NCBI GenBank assembly: GCA_002730525.1
Contig: PCAK01000039.1
Location: forward strand, 1 to 63,860
Source of the DNA: Acidobacteriota bacterium
GTDB taxonomy: Bacteria > Acidobacteriota > Vicinamibacteria > Vicinamibacterales > UBA823
DNA length: 63,860 nucleotides
Direction: 5' to 3'
This document shows, in pieces, positions 55,604-63,816 of this stretch. The position numbers and the translations under genes were made by a program. The notes under the pieces were generated by a model, which was not told where the DNA came from, did not search any database, and was given only the letters and a program-made list of their open reading frames with translations. How positions within the stretch are numbered: the first letter of the stretch is position 1; each line of letters begins with the position of its first letter.

Positions 55604-56653
55604 TCAGGGTGTCCAGACCTGGTCGTAGATCCGCAGGAAGTTGCCGCCGAGAATCCGGCCGATGTCGTCGTCGTCGTAACCCCGGCGACCCAGCCCCTCG
55701 ATCAGCGTGCCGATCTCCGCGTAGTCGGAGAAGCCATCGACCTGCCGGAGCGGCGAGCGAACGTCGGGCGTCACGGCCTCGGCGTACGCCGCCCCCGGGT
55801 TCGGGTAATCCGGCTCCCCCCATGGATCGTGTTCGTGGTCTGGATAGGTGCCGAGCGACGCGTCCGTGGAGATGCCGATATGCTCCGCGTCCCCGGTCAA
55901 CTGCGCCACGTGATCGACGTGCGCCAGAAAGTCCTCGACATTCGGGCGCTGCCGCGCGCCCGGCTGGAGCACCAGCGGCCCCCAAGAGGCGAGTCCGATG
56001 ACGCCGCCCCGCGCGGTGCAGGCCCGGATCTGTTCGTCGTCGATGTTCCGAGGGTTCGGCGCCAACGCGCTCGCATTCGAGTGACTGAAGATGCAGGGCT
56101 TCGCGCTGTGCTCGATGATCTCGAGCGTCGAGCGCTTGCCGGTGTGCGTGCAATCGAGCACGACGCCGACCCGGTTGCACTCGTCGACCACCAGGCGCCC
56201 GAATCGCGTCAGCCCGCCGTCGGTGCTGTCCAGCGCGCCGTCACACAACAGGTTCGTCGCGTTGTAGGCCAGCAACATGATGCGCAGCCCGAGCCGCTGC
56301 AACGCCTCGACTCGATGCAGCTTGTTACCCACGAAGTCGCCGCCCTGGGCGTGCAGGATCAACGCCGCCTTGCCGTCGGCCTTCGCGCGCCGGATGTCGT
56401 CGGCCGTGGTCGCGACCACCAGATTCGGATGACGGCGCGCGACCAGATGCCAGAACATGGCGCGCTCGACCGCCTCCGCGACATCGTCGTGCGGCTCCCA
56501 CGCCGTCACCGCGTAGGCGGTCACGCCGTGGCGATGCGCGTTCTCGAAGTCGGCATCAGGCCAGATCTGCATGCACGTATCGATGAAGACGTAGGGATGG
56601 TCCGCTTCGAGAATGGAGTGAAACCCGCCGCGTGTTCGAACGCCTGTCGACAT
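55604..56653 (-). CDS. M19 dipeptidase-like protein, cytoplasmic, variant metal site
   Basis: 349 residues without signal peptide. M19 motifs DCTHTGKRS (H170), CIFSHSNASALAPNPRN (H191) and GISTDASLG are kept. The first metal pair HxD is missing: the strand reads VFIDTCMQIWPD (D25-T-C-M-Q), and the bridging Glu position is Gln in HAQGGDF (101-107). This is the same double loss as in the TAT-exported paralogue at 33349. It lies five bases upstream of the osmolyte importer, which suggests that cleavage of a peptide or betaine-linked compound feeds or follows import, but this is only an inference. Confidence 0.87.
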   Translation of the reverse strand: MSTGVRTRGGFHSILEADHPYVFIDTCMQIWPDADFENAHRHGVTAYAVTAWEPHDDVAEAVERAMFWHLVARRHPNLVVATTADDIRRAKADGKAALILHAQGGDFVGNKLHRVEALQRLGLRIMLLAYNATNLLCDGALDSTDGGLTRFGRLVVDECNRVGVVLDCTHTGKRSTLEIIEHSAKPCIFSHSNASALAPNPRNIDDEQIRACTARGGVIGLASWGPLVLQPGARQRPNVEDFLAHVDHVAQLTGDAEHIGISTDASLGTYPDHEHDPWGEPDYPNPGAAYAEAVTPDVRSPLRQVDGFSDYAEIGTLIEGLGRRGYDDDDIGRILGGNFLRIYDQVWTP

Positions 56654-56789
56654 GTCGAGCGATCTCCTGAGGAAAGATGCGGCGCCGTCAGGCCGGCGCC
56701 AACCGAACCAGTATAGTTCGCGCCTGCTATGATCGGCGGTGGCCCCAGGGCAATTCCCGCCAGGCTGGCGTGGCCGTCGAGAGCACCAG

Positions 56790-56940
56790 ATGTCGAGTTT
56801 TTCCGAACGGATGATCGGCGCGGCGCAGCTGCGATCGCGGATCTACGAGGAAGTCGAGCACGACCCGAAGGTAACCCGCCAGGCCGTCGCTGTCGTCCTC
56901 ATCGCGAGCGTCGGCGCCGGCGGCGGCGGGTGCTATGTTT
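56790..56940 (+). pseudogene. Truncated Yip1-family N-terminal fragment
   Basis: The frame from 56790 encodes MSSFSERMIGAAQLRSRIYEEVEHDP, the amphipathic N-terminus of YIP1-family membrane proteins, then VTRQAVAVVLIASVGAGGGG, the start of the first membrane helix. It then runs into the leader and, in frame, into the BlaI regulator. The four or five remaining helices are absent. The fragment is the leftover of a deletion; expression as an N-terminal extension of BlaI is possible but unlikely. Confidence 0.6.
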
Positions 56941-56953
56941 CCAGCACTGCTGG
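56941..56953. promoter_or_regulatory. Possible BlaI operator
   Basis: CCAGCA-C-TGCTGG, a perfect 13-base dyad, 41 bases upstream of the BlaI ATG, next to an AT-rich patch and followed by a second half-copy GCTGG...AGCAGC. BlaI/MecI repressors bind short dyads in their own promoters, so an autoregulatory site is plausible. Confidence 0.45.
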
Positions 56954-56993
56954 TGTTTTAGCAGCAACCACATCCGGCACGAGGACACGACGC

Positions 56994-57377
56994 ATGGCAG
57001 AGACGAGAGGGTTGACCCGACGTGAACGGCAGATCATGGACATCGTCTACCGCCGGGGCCGCGCGTCCGCAGCCGAGGTGATGGAGGACCTGCCTGATCC
57101 ACCCAGCTACTCGGCGACCCGGGCCCTGCTGCGCATCCTCGAGGAAAAAGGCCACGTCCGCCACGAGCAGCAGGGACCGCGCTATGTCTTCCTCCCCGTG
57201 GTGGCTCCGGACAAGGCACGCCGCTCGGCACTGAAGCAGGTTGTCCAGACGTTCTTCGGCGGCTCGACGTCCGACGCCGTCGCGGCGTTGCTCGACATGC
57301 CGTCCAGGCAATTGAGCAAGGCGGATCGAGCCCGCCTGTCCGCGTTTATCAATCAAGCGCGCAAGGAAGGACGGTAG
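56994..57377 (+). CDS. BlaI/MecI-family transcriptional repressor
   Basis: 127 residues from ATG 56994. The winged-helix domain (about 1-75) reads LTRRERQIMDIVYRRGRASAAEVME and SATRALLRILEEKGHVRHEQQG, and the C-terminal helices (about 80-125: VVQTFFGGSTSDAVAALL) mediate dimerisation. In the classic system BlaI is inactivated through the sensor peptidase BlaR1. Here the partner M56 gene just downstream is broken, and upstream only a Yip1 fragment remains, so the repressor is an orphan unless a second BlaR1 acts in trans. The longer in-frame start at 56739 reads through the fragment. Confidence 0.88.
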   Translation: MAETRGLTRRERQIMDIVYRRGRASAAEVMEDLPDPPSYSATRALLRILEEKGHVRHEQQGPRYVFLPVVAPDKARRSALKQVVQTFFGGSTSDAVAALLDMPSRQLSKADRARLSAFINQARKEGR

Positions 57378-57380
57378 CCA

Positions 57381-57620
57381 ATGACCGGGTTCCTGACATT
57401 CCTGCAGGTGAGCGGCCCCGACTGACTCTGGACCCTCGCCGACGCGACGGTCAAGGGCGCGGCGCTGCTCGGCGGCGCCGGGCTCCTGGTCGCCAGCGCG
57501 CCCAGCATCTCGCTTCCGCAGGCACGCCAGATCGACCGAACGAGAAAAGTGCTGAAAAACGCGGGGCTGGAGGGGCTGGATGCGGTATCCGAATTCGAGC
57601 AGGCTAGCCCGCAATCGGGA
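57381..57620 (+). pseudogene. Remnant of M56/BlaR1-type sensor peptidase
   Basis: ATG 57381, three bases after the BlaI stop, opens MTGFLTFLQVSGPD and hits TGA at 57423-57425. The same frame continues LWTLADATVKGAALLGGAGLL, the first membrane helix typical of M56 genes that follow BlaI. After about 57500 it loses homology; a short charged tail ends in the convergent gene. The metallopeptidase core (HExxH) is absent. Nonsense codon and deletion together make it a pseudogene. Confidence 0.75.
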
Positions 57621-57629
57621 CGCTGGGCG

Positions 57630-57830
57630 TCAGCTCCGCTCGATCCACTCGATGAAACGCGGTGGGTCTTCGTCAGCGACGATCATCACCCGCGTCACGC
57701 GGCCGCTCTCGGAAATGAGCTGCTTCGAACTCTCACGCGCGTCATCGACGGTCTCGTAGCGCTGGAACACGCGGGGTGAGTTCGTCGACCCGCCCCGGAC
57801 CGTGGGTATCAACTTGAACATGTCAGGCAT
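57630..57830 (-). CDS. Small conserved hypothetical protein
   Basis: 66 residues from ATG 57830 (MPDMFKLIPTVRGGSTNSPR); ATG 57821 is an alternative. The compact alpha/beta pattern (FQRYETVDDARESSKQLI, VTRVMIVADEDPPRFIEWIERS) looks like a real small domain rather than a shadow. I recall similar short proteins in Acidobacteria, but no function is known. It lies just downstream of the NTF2-like lipoprotein gene, nine bases after its stop. Confidence 0.6.
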   Translation of the reverse strand: MPDMFKLIPTVRGGSTNSPRVFQRYETVDDARESSKQLISESGRVTRVMIVADEDPPRFIEWIERS

Positions 57831-57838
57831 TCGCGCGC

Positions 57839-58393
57839 TCAGGGTGCGACCGGGAGGTCGCTGCTCCAGATGAGGTTCTCGATGCGCCACACTCCGCCCA
57901 ATTTTCGAACCGAGATGAGCCACTTGCCACGATCGCGCGACTCGACCATTTCGACCTCGGCCTCGCCCTCGTCCTCATCGGGCCCGCCGTCGTCCTCGGA
58001 CTCCCCTTCGTCGTCGTCGCCATCCGCGGGCGCGGGCGTCAACGTCACGGTTCGGAATGTGCCCTGCGCGAACGCCAGCGCGCCCTCACCCGCCAAATCG
58101 GCTGTCTCCAGCTCGACTTCGGACTCGCCCGTCGCGAACAAGTTGCTGTAGTAGCCGCCAGCCGATTCCGGACCACGAACCGTGGACGAGTTCGGCGGCA
58201 TTAAGCTGATGTTCCCCGAAAACATCACCTGGATGGCTTCGACATCCTTGGCGTTGTACGCGGCCGCGTAGTCGTCGACCATCACTCGAATGGCCTCACC
58301 GTCAACGCGACTGAACTCCGGCCCGCTCGAACCGCCCGAACACGACGCCACCATCATGCTCGCCACCAGAACGCCGATGCCTCGTCGCAACAT
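57839..58393 (-). CDS. NTF2-like (SnoaL/DUF4440) lipoprotein with acidic insert
   Basis: 184 residues from ATG 58393, with an AGGAAGGG site upstream. Lipobox VASC (about C18) anchors it. The fold resembles SnoaL/DUF4440 NTF2-like proteins: IRVMVDDYAAAYNAKDVEAIQVMFSG and WLISVRKLGGVWRIENLIWSSD. About residues 123-150 are an Asp/Glu-rich insert (GDDDEGESEDDGGPDEDEGEAE). NTF2-like domains bind small ligands or act as enzymes; this one is unassigned. The acidic insert could bind Ca2+ or be a flexible linker. Confidence 0.72.
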   Translation of the reverse strand: MLRRGIGVLVASMMVASCSGGSSGPEFSRVDGEAIRVMVDDYAAAYNAKDVEAIQVMFSGNISLMPPNSSTVRGPESAGGYYSNLFATGESEVELETADLAGEGALAFAQGTFRTVTLTPAPADGDDDEGESEDDGGPDEDEGEAEVEMVESRDRGKWLISVRKLGGVWRIENLIWSSDLPVAP

Positions 58394-58567
58394 ACTGCCA
58401 GCCCTTCCTTCTCTACACGGGGCGCGCTGTGCGCGCCGTGGTCTTCCAGTCACGGCTCCTGTCCGCCGCTGACTGCCGACCCGCATGGTTGACGCCATGC
58501 AGGCCCGCCCAACACCCCATCATACCCGCAGGCTCGGGCGCTGTCGACCGGCGGCCGATACCAACCC

Positions 58568-59656
58568 CTACTCCGCCGGCTCAACGCGAGCGCCGAGCAC
58601 CAGATCGACCACGCCACCGTAGCTCGCGATCCCGCTCGAGACACGATTGGCGCGCAGATACCGATCGTACACCCGGTTCGCCTGGCGTCGCACGACCGGC
58701 GACGCACGCGCAAGTCGCGCGTCGATCGCCGACAGATCGCGCACGGGCCCATCGTGGAGAGTCGAGACGATCGATCGTCGCGTCTCGCGGTCGAGTTGCC
58801 GCACTAGGTGGGGATACAGAAACAGCCAGGCGCTGTAGCGGGTCGCCGCGTCGCCCGACTGGCAGGTCAGCCACGCGACGAAGCTCGCCTCGGCCTCGTC
58901 GGCATAGCCTGCGAGATGTGCCCATTCGTGCGCGATGAGAAACGGCCGCTCGAACGGCAGCACCTCAGCATTGACGAGCGTCTCGAGCAGGAACGGATCG
59001 GTCATCCCATCGATCGCCGCGCGGCGGAAGTAGTACCCGAGCAGCGAAGTCTTGGGTCGCGCCGGCAGTGCGTCGGCGCCGGCCGGCAGCCGCGCCTGCG
59101 CCTCCCGAAACGGATCGACGAGCCGTTCGGGCGCCGCGTCGAGGGCCGGCCACGATCGACGCTGCGCCGGACCGTGCAGTCGATTGAGCGCGTTGACTGA
59201 CGTTCGGGCCAGGGCCTCGAGCGACGCCGACGTGATGCGGGCCTGGTCGAAATCGAGCTTGGTCCGCAGCGGTTTCCGGCGGTAGTTGAAGCCCCAGCAG
59301 AGGAGGAACACGAGATAGCCGGCCGCGAGTAAGATGGCGGTGTCGCGGGCCAGGCCGAAGACGACCCGAGCCCGTCGGACCGTGGACGGGCGCCGTAGGA
59401 CGAGGACCCACCAGACGACCAGTCCGAGGACCACGCCGAGCAGCAGGAGGTCGAACAGGGCGACAGGCGCCAGGTTGGAGAGCGACGTCAGGATGCGCTG
59501 AATCGTCGGGTAGATTCCGCGCGAGTACATCTGCTCCACGCACCCGCTGGACGTCGGCACCACGGCGGCCACCAGGGCCGCCAGGAGAATCATCAGGCGC
59601 CAGGGTGGGCACGTCGGCCGAGCGCCTGGTCGGCCGGCTCTGTCACGTTCGGTCAC
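58568..59656 (-). CDS. DUF3810 membrane protein with HExxH-type motif
   Basis: 362 residues. Three membrane helices in the first 125 residues are followed by a soluble domain with FLIAHEWAHLAGYADEAEASF, a HExxH-like zinc-binding motif (HEWAH, plus a downstream Glu), as found in DUF3810 proteins. It is probably a membrane-bound peptidase, unproven. It is divergent from the molybdopterin oxidoreductase gene, with a short spacer that both genes' 5' ends share. Confidence 0.85.
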   Translation of the reverse strand: MTERDRAGRPGARPTCPPWRLMILLAALVAAVVPTSSGCVEQMYSRGIYPTIQRILTSLSNLAPVALFDLLLLGVVLGLVVWWVLVLRRPSTVRRARVVFGLARDTAILLAAGYLVFLLCWGFNYRRKPLRTKLDFDQARITSASLEALARTSVNALNRLHGPAQRRSWPALDAAPERLVDPFREAQARLPAGADALPARPKTSLLGYYFRRAAIDGMTDPFLLETLVNAEVLPFERPFLIAHEWAHLAGYADEAEASFVAWLTCQSGDAATRYSAWLFLYPHLVRQLDRETRRSIVSTLHDGPVRDLSAIDARLARASPVVRRQANRVYDRYLRANRVSSGIASYGGVVDLVLGARVEPAE

Positions 59657-59745
59657 GTCGCGTCCGGATCATAGTCCAGAGTCCGACCGGAGCCTCGCCC
59701 GCCGCGAGGCATGGCGCAAGATGCCCGATGATAAGCTGGGCGCCG

Positions 59746-61845
59746 ATGGCGAAAACGGATTCCGACGAACGCTGGGGACACGCCACAGTCGACACCGCCT
59801 GCCCGCTCGATTGCCCGGACTCGTGCAGCCTGGCCATCACGGTCGAGCAGGGCAAGCTGATCGGGATCGACGGATCGACGCGCCAGGACGAGACCGGCGG
59901 CTACATCTGCGGCAAGGTCCGTCGATTCGATCGACGCGTCTACGGCAGCGACCGGCTCCTGCGTCCCGCGATCCGGCAGGGCCCCAAGGGCCGAGACGCC
60001 ACCTTCAAGGAAGTCGACTGGGACGAGGCGCTGGGGGAAATTGCCGCTCGCCTGACGGACGTGCGCGACCGCTGGGGCGGCGAGGCGATTCTGCCGTTCT
60101 CCTACGGTGGCTCGAACGGACTCATCTCCCAGGACACGAGCGACGCGGCGCTCTTCCGGCGACTCGGCGCCTCGCGGCTCGCGCGCACGGTCTGCGCCGC
60201 CCCGACCAGCACCGCGGCCGCGGCGCTCTACGGCAAGATGGCCGGCGTGACGCCGGCCGACTACCCTCATAGCCGGCTCATCGTGATCTGGGGCGCGAAC
60301 CCCTCGGAATCCGGAATCCATCTCGTTCCGTACGTGCGTGAGGCGCAGCGGAACGGCGCGACGCTGGTCGTCGTCGACCCGCGGTGCACCAAGCTGGCGC
60401 TGCAGGCCGACATCCACCTGCCGGTGCGGCCGGGCACCGATCTGCCAGTGGCGCTCGCACTACATCGCTACCTGTTCGAGCAGGGCCTGGCGGACACCGC
60501 CTTCCTCGACGCTCGCACGCGGGGCGCCGAGCGCGTTCGTCTCCGCGCCGAGGCCTGGTCGATCGCGCGCGCCGCGGAGGTCGCCGGCATCGACGCGGCC
60601 GCGCTGCAGCGGGTGGCCGAACTCTACGGCGCCACGTCGCCCGCGGTCATCCGGTGTGGCTGGGGGCTCGAACGGAACCGGAACGGCGGCAGCGCGGCGA
60701 TGGCGGTCATGGCGCTGCCGGCAGTCGCGGGCAAGTTTGGGGTGCGCGGCGGGGGCTATTCGATGAGCAACTCGAGCGTCTGGCCGCTCGACGACGAGCA
60801 ATGGATCGGCGTCGACGAACCGCCGACGCGGACCGTCAACATGAATCACCTCGGGCGCGCGCTCAACGAATACGACGCGCCGACGATCAAGGCGCTGTTC
60901 GTCTACAACTGCAATCCGGTGGCGACGATGCCCGATCAGAACCGGGTCATCAGCGGCTTGAGCCGGGACGACCTCTTCACGGTCGTCTTCGACCAGGTCC
61001 AAACCGATACAGCTGCGTACGCCGACGTGGTGCTGCCCGCGACGACGTTCCTCGAAACGTACGACATTGCCAAGAGCTACGGGCTCATCAGCCTGCAGCT
61101 CGTCCGGCCGGTCATCGATTCGGTCGGCGAGTCTCGCCCCAATATCGAAGTGTTCGCCGACCTCGCAGCGCGCCTGGGCTTCGACGACGCCTGGTCGGGC
61201 GACACCGAAGCCGAGGCCTTGTTGCGGATCTCGGCCGCCATGCCCGACGCCATCCGCACGTCGCTGCTCGAGGACGGCGCCGCAACGCCGCCGATGGGCG
61301 CCACGCCCATTCAGTTCGTCGACGTGGAGCCGCGAACGCCTGACGGCCAGATCAACCTGTTCGACGAAGCCCTGGATGCCGAGACCCCGGAGGGTCTCTA
61401 CGTCTACCAGGAGGACTCGGCGAGCGACGACTATCCGCTGGCGCTCATCTCCCCCGCCACCAGCCGGACGATCAGTTCGTCACTGGGCGAGCTGTACGCG
61501 GGGCCGGCCGCGGTGGAGATGCACCCGGCCGATGCCGAGGCACGTCAGATCACCGACCGGGACACCGTCCGCCTCTACAACGCTCAGGGCGAGGTGCAGT
61601 GTCTGGTTCGGGTGACCGACCGGGTCCGGGAAGGCACGCTCAGCCTGCCCAAGGGCCTCTGGCGAAAGAGCACGTTCAACGGGTCCACGGCGAACGCCCT
61701 CGTGCCCGACACCCTGACCGACATCGGCGACGGGGCCTGCTTCAACGACGCTCGAGTGCAGGCCGAACGCGTGCTCGCCGCCGCGTTCGAGGGGCATGAC
61801 GTCACGCTGTCGGTGTCCGCGGAGTCGGAGTCTCGGGTCCATTGA
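59746..61845 (+). CDS. Molybdopterin oxidoreductase, formate dehydrogenase-like
   Basis: About 699 residues from ATG 59746 (59728 possible). DMSO-reductase superfamily. The N-terminal [4Fe-4S] ligands are C19-x3-C23-x3-C27 (TACPLDCPDSC) and C55 (YICGKVRR). Molybdopterin-binding blocks include VIWGANPSESGIH, VVDPRCTKLA, VRPGTDLPVALAL and the C-terminal GTLSLPKGLWRKST. No TAT signal is present, so it is cytoplasmic. No partner Fe-S or membrane subunit is adjacent. The exact substrate (formate, a sulfur or nitrogen oxide, or a hydroxylation reaction) is not clear. The stop overlaps the convergent exporter by 44 bases. Confidence 0.9.
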   Translation: MAKTDSDERWGHATVDTACPLDCPDSCSLAITVEQGKLIGIDGSTRQDETGGYICGKVRRFDRRVYGSDRLLRPAIRQGPKGRDATFKEVDWDEALGEIAARLTDVRDRWGGEAILPFSYGGSNGLISQDTSDAALFRRLGASRLARTVCAAPTSTAAAALYGKMAGVTPADYPHSRLIVIWGANPSESGIHLVPYVREAQRNGATLVVVDPRCTKLALQADIHLPVRPGTDLPVALALHRYLFEQGLADTAFLDARTRGAERVRLRAEAWSIARAAEVAGIDAAALQRVAELYGATSPAVIRCGWGLERNRNGGSAAMAVMALPAVAGKFGVRGGGYSMSNSSVWPLDDEQWIGVDEPPTRTVNMNHLGRALNEYDAPTIKALFVYNCNPVATMPDQNRVISGLSRDDLFTVVFDQVQTDTAAYADVVLPATTFLETYDIAKSYGLISLQLVRPVIDSVGESRPNIEVFADLAARLGFDDAWSGDTEAEALLRISAAMPDAIRTSLLEDGAATPPMGATPIQFVDVEPRTPDGQINLFDEALDAETPEGLYVYQEDSASDDYPLALISPATSRTISSSLGELYAGPAAVEMHPADAEARQITDRDTVRLYNAQGEVQCLVRVTDRVREGTLSLPKGLWRKSTFNGSTANALVPDTLTDIGDGACFNDARVQAERVLAAAFEGHDVTLSVSAESESRVH

Positions 61846-63247
61846 CGACCCCGGCCTCCGCCACCGGCCGTTCCTGGGGAAACCCCTTCGGGAATCTGAC
61901 GGTCGAGACGACGGCCACCGCCGCCACGCACGCGCCAAAGAAGAAGACCCTCTGGAGCGCCCCGGCCATCTCGGCCGGACTGGCGTCGCGGCCAACCGGC
62001 AGGGCCGAGACGACGATGGCACCCATCACGGCAACGCCAATCGCGCCGCCGATCGATCTCGTGAAGTGCCCGAGCGAGGTCGCGATGCCGAGTTGGGCAC
62101 GCGGCACGGCGTTCTGGATGGCGAGCACCAGCGTGAGCATCCCCATCCCCATCCCCGTCCCCATGAGCGCCAGGGCGGCCCGGACCGCCCACAACGACGA
62201 CTCGCTGTCGGCGCACGACAGCAGCAGGAAGCCGAGACTCACCAGCGACAGTCCACCAGATACCATCCGGCGATAGCCGACCCGCAGCAGGACCCGACCG
62301 GTGACGATCGACGTCAACACCCATCCGAGCAGGAGTGGCGTGAGCGCCGTTCCCGCCTGGGTCGCCGTCCCTCCCATGGCCGCCTGAACGAAGAGCGGCA
62401 CGAACGAGATCGCGCCGAACATCGACACGCCGATGAGAAAGCCGCTGACCATGGCGGGCCCGACGACCTTGTCGCGCAGCAACTCGACGGGCACCAGCGG
62501 CTCGGCCGCCCGGCGCTCGACGCGCACGAACGCGGTGCCGAGGACCGCGGCGCCGACCACCAGCAGTCCCAGCCCGACCGGGCCGACCAGGCGATCGCCT
62601 CCGGTCTGCCCGAGCGCGAGCAGCAAGAGCGTGACCGCGCCGCTCAGAAACAGGGCGCCCCGATAGTCGATCCGTGCCGTCGACGTCCGGCGCGGGCCGC
62701 CGAGCGCGAGACCGACCGCCGTCGCGGCGATGAACGCGAACGGCACGTTCACGTAGAAGACCCATCGCCATGACAGTGAATCGGTGAGGTAGCCGCCGAC
62801 GAGCGGTCCGGCAATCGACGCAACGCCCCACACCCCGGCGAACAGCCCTTGCATCCGACCCCGCTCGCGGACCGTGTACAGGTCGCCGATGATGGTCAGG
62901 CCCAGGGGCAGGATGCCGCCCGCCCCGATCCCCTGGATCAGCCGGAAGACGATGAGGGCCGGCATCGACCACGCCAGACCGCACAGCACCGATCCGAACA
63001 CGAAAAACGCGATGGCCCCCAGATAGAAGGCGCGGCGCCCGTGCAGATCCGACAGCTTGCCCCACAGCGGCACCGTCACCGTCGACGCCAGCAAGTAGGC
63101 CGCGAAGACCCAGCTGTAGTCCTCGAGCCCGCCGAGCTGCGAGACGACCGTGGGCATGGCGGCGGCGACGATCGTCTGTTCGATCGCCGCCAGAAAGTTC
63201 CCGCCAAGCACGCCGCCCGTGGCGACCATCCGTCGCGTGATCTTCAT
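61802..63247 (-). CDS. DHA2-family MFS drug exporter (EmrB/QacA type)
   Basis: 481 residues with fourteen membrane helices. Motif C (GIAGPLVGGYLT-like: WGVASIAGPLVGGYLTDSLSWRWVFYVNVP) and motif A (GKLSDLHGRRAFYLG) define the DHA2 proton-coupled antiporters. TM1 carries AIEQTIVAAAMPTV, the family's ion-pair region. Such proteins export hydrophobic drugs or lipids. A TetR-type regulator or EmrA partner is not nearby. Confidence 0.92.
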   Translation of the reverse strand: MKITRRMVATGGVLGGNFLAAIEQTIVAAAMPTVVSQLGGLEDYSWVFAAYLLASTVTVPLWGKLSDLHGRRAFYLGAIAFFVFGSVLCGLAWSMPALIVFRLIQGIGAGGILPLGLTIIGDLYTVRERGRMQGLFAGVWGVASIAGPLVGGYLTDSLSWRWVFYVNVPFAFIAATAVGLALGGPRRTSTARIDYRGALFLSGAVTLLLLALGQTGGDRLVGPVGLGLLVVGAAVLGTAFVRVERRAAEPLVPVELLRDKVVGPAMVSGFLIGVSMFGAISFVPLFVQAAMGGTATQAGTALTPLLLGWVLTSIVTGRVLLRVGYRRMVSGGLSLVSLGFLLLSCADSESSLWAVRAALALMGTGMGMGMLTLVLAIQNAVPRAQLGIATSLGHFTRSIGGAIGVAVMGAIVVSALPVGRDASPAEMAGALQRVFFFGACVAAVAVVSTVRFPKGFPQERPVAEAGVVNGPETPTPRTPTA

Positions 63248-63435
63248 CGATCGATCTAGTCCGGCTCGGCCCGCACGACGGGCGGCCGGTCGTCTTCGAG
63301 GCGCTGTGACGTCGACGTGTGGAGGGCAAAGACCAACCGTACGCCAGCACCAGCGCGACGAGGACGCGCCGGAAACACCCGGTCATTATAGCGAGAGCAG
63401 CTGGGGCGGATGTTGGCGCAACCTCGCGCGCACGG

Positions 63436-63441
63436 TACAAT
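63436..63441 (+). promoter_or_regulatory. Putative -10 box of the yggX gene
   Basis: TACAAT 17 bases upstream of ATG 63459, leaving a leader of about ten bases that still holds AAGGAG (63449-63453). Confidence 0.4.
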
Positions 63442-63458
63442 GCGAGCAAGGAGTCTCA

Positions 63459-63752
63459 ATGACAGGCGACCAACCCGCGCGCACGGTGCAGTGCGTGAAG
63501 TTTCAGAAGGAAATGCCCGGTCTCGACGAGCCGCCCTGGCCCGGCGAGCTGGGGAAACGCGTCTACGAGAGTGTCTCCGCCGAAGCCTGGAAGATGTGGG
63601 AAGAGCGGATGAAGATGATTCTCAACGAGTACCGGCTGATGCCCTGGCAGAAGGAAGCGCAGGAGCTGGTGGCGAAGCAGATGGAGGACTTCTTCTTCGG
63701 CGACGGCTCGGCCCTGCCGCCCGACTTCGTCCCCGAGCAAGCCAAGGGCTAG
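63459..63752 (+). CDS. yggX: Fe(II)-trafficking protein, YggX family
   Basis: 97 residues from ATG 63459 with AAGGAG upstream. The YggX signature is present: VQCVKFQKEMPGLDEPPWPGELGKRVYE (catalytic or metal-binding Cys at about residue 12), WKMWEERMKMILNEYRLMP and the C-terminal EMxxFFFG-like MEDFFFGDG. It protects Fe-S proteins from oxidative damage and delivers iron. It ends eight bases before the IS110-linked repeat. Confidence 0.93.
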   Translation: MTGDQPARTVQCVKFQKEMPGLDEPPWPGELGKRVYESVSAEAWKMWEERMKMILNEYRLMPWQKEAQELVAKQMEDFFFGDGSALPPDFVPEQAKG

Positions 63753-63759
63753 TCGCCCA

Positions 63760-63816
63760 GCCCCGGCAGATGGGATGAGAGAGCAAGCTATCACGAGTGG
63801 CGCGACGGTGACGATC
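63760..63816. repeat. Right copy of 57-bp inverted repeat
   Basis: Exact reverse complement of 77-133. It starts eight bases after the yggX stop, carries a GGGATG start context and gives the first codons of the transposase. See the left copy for details. Confidence 0.85.

Noticed and set aside
61584-63449. 621-codon minus ORF overlapping the DHA2 exporter
   Set aside because: Mostly another frame of the exporter; the unique N-terminal segment has no recognisable homology.
63256-63459. Possible small exported protein before yggX
   Set aside because: Two competing frames, no ribosome-binding site and no known family; coding cannot be supported.
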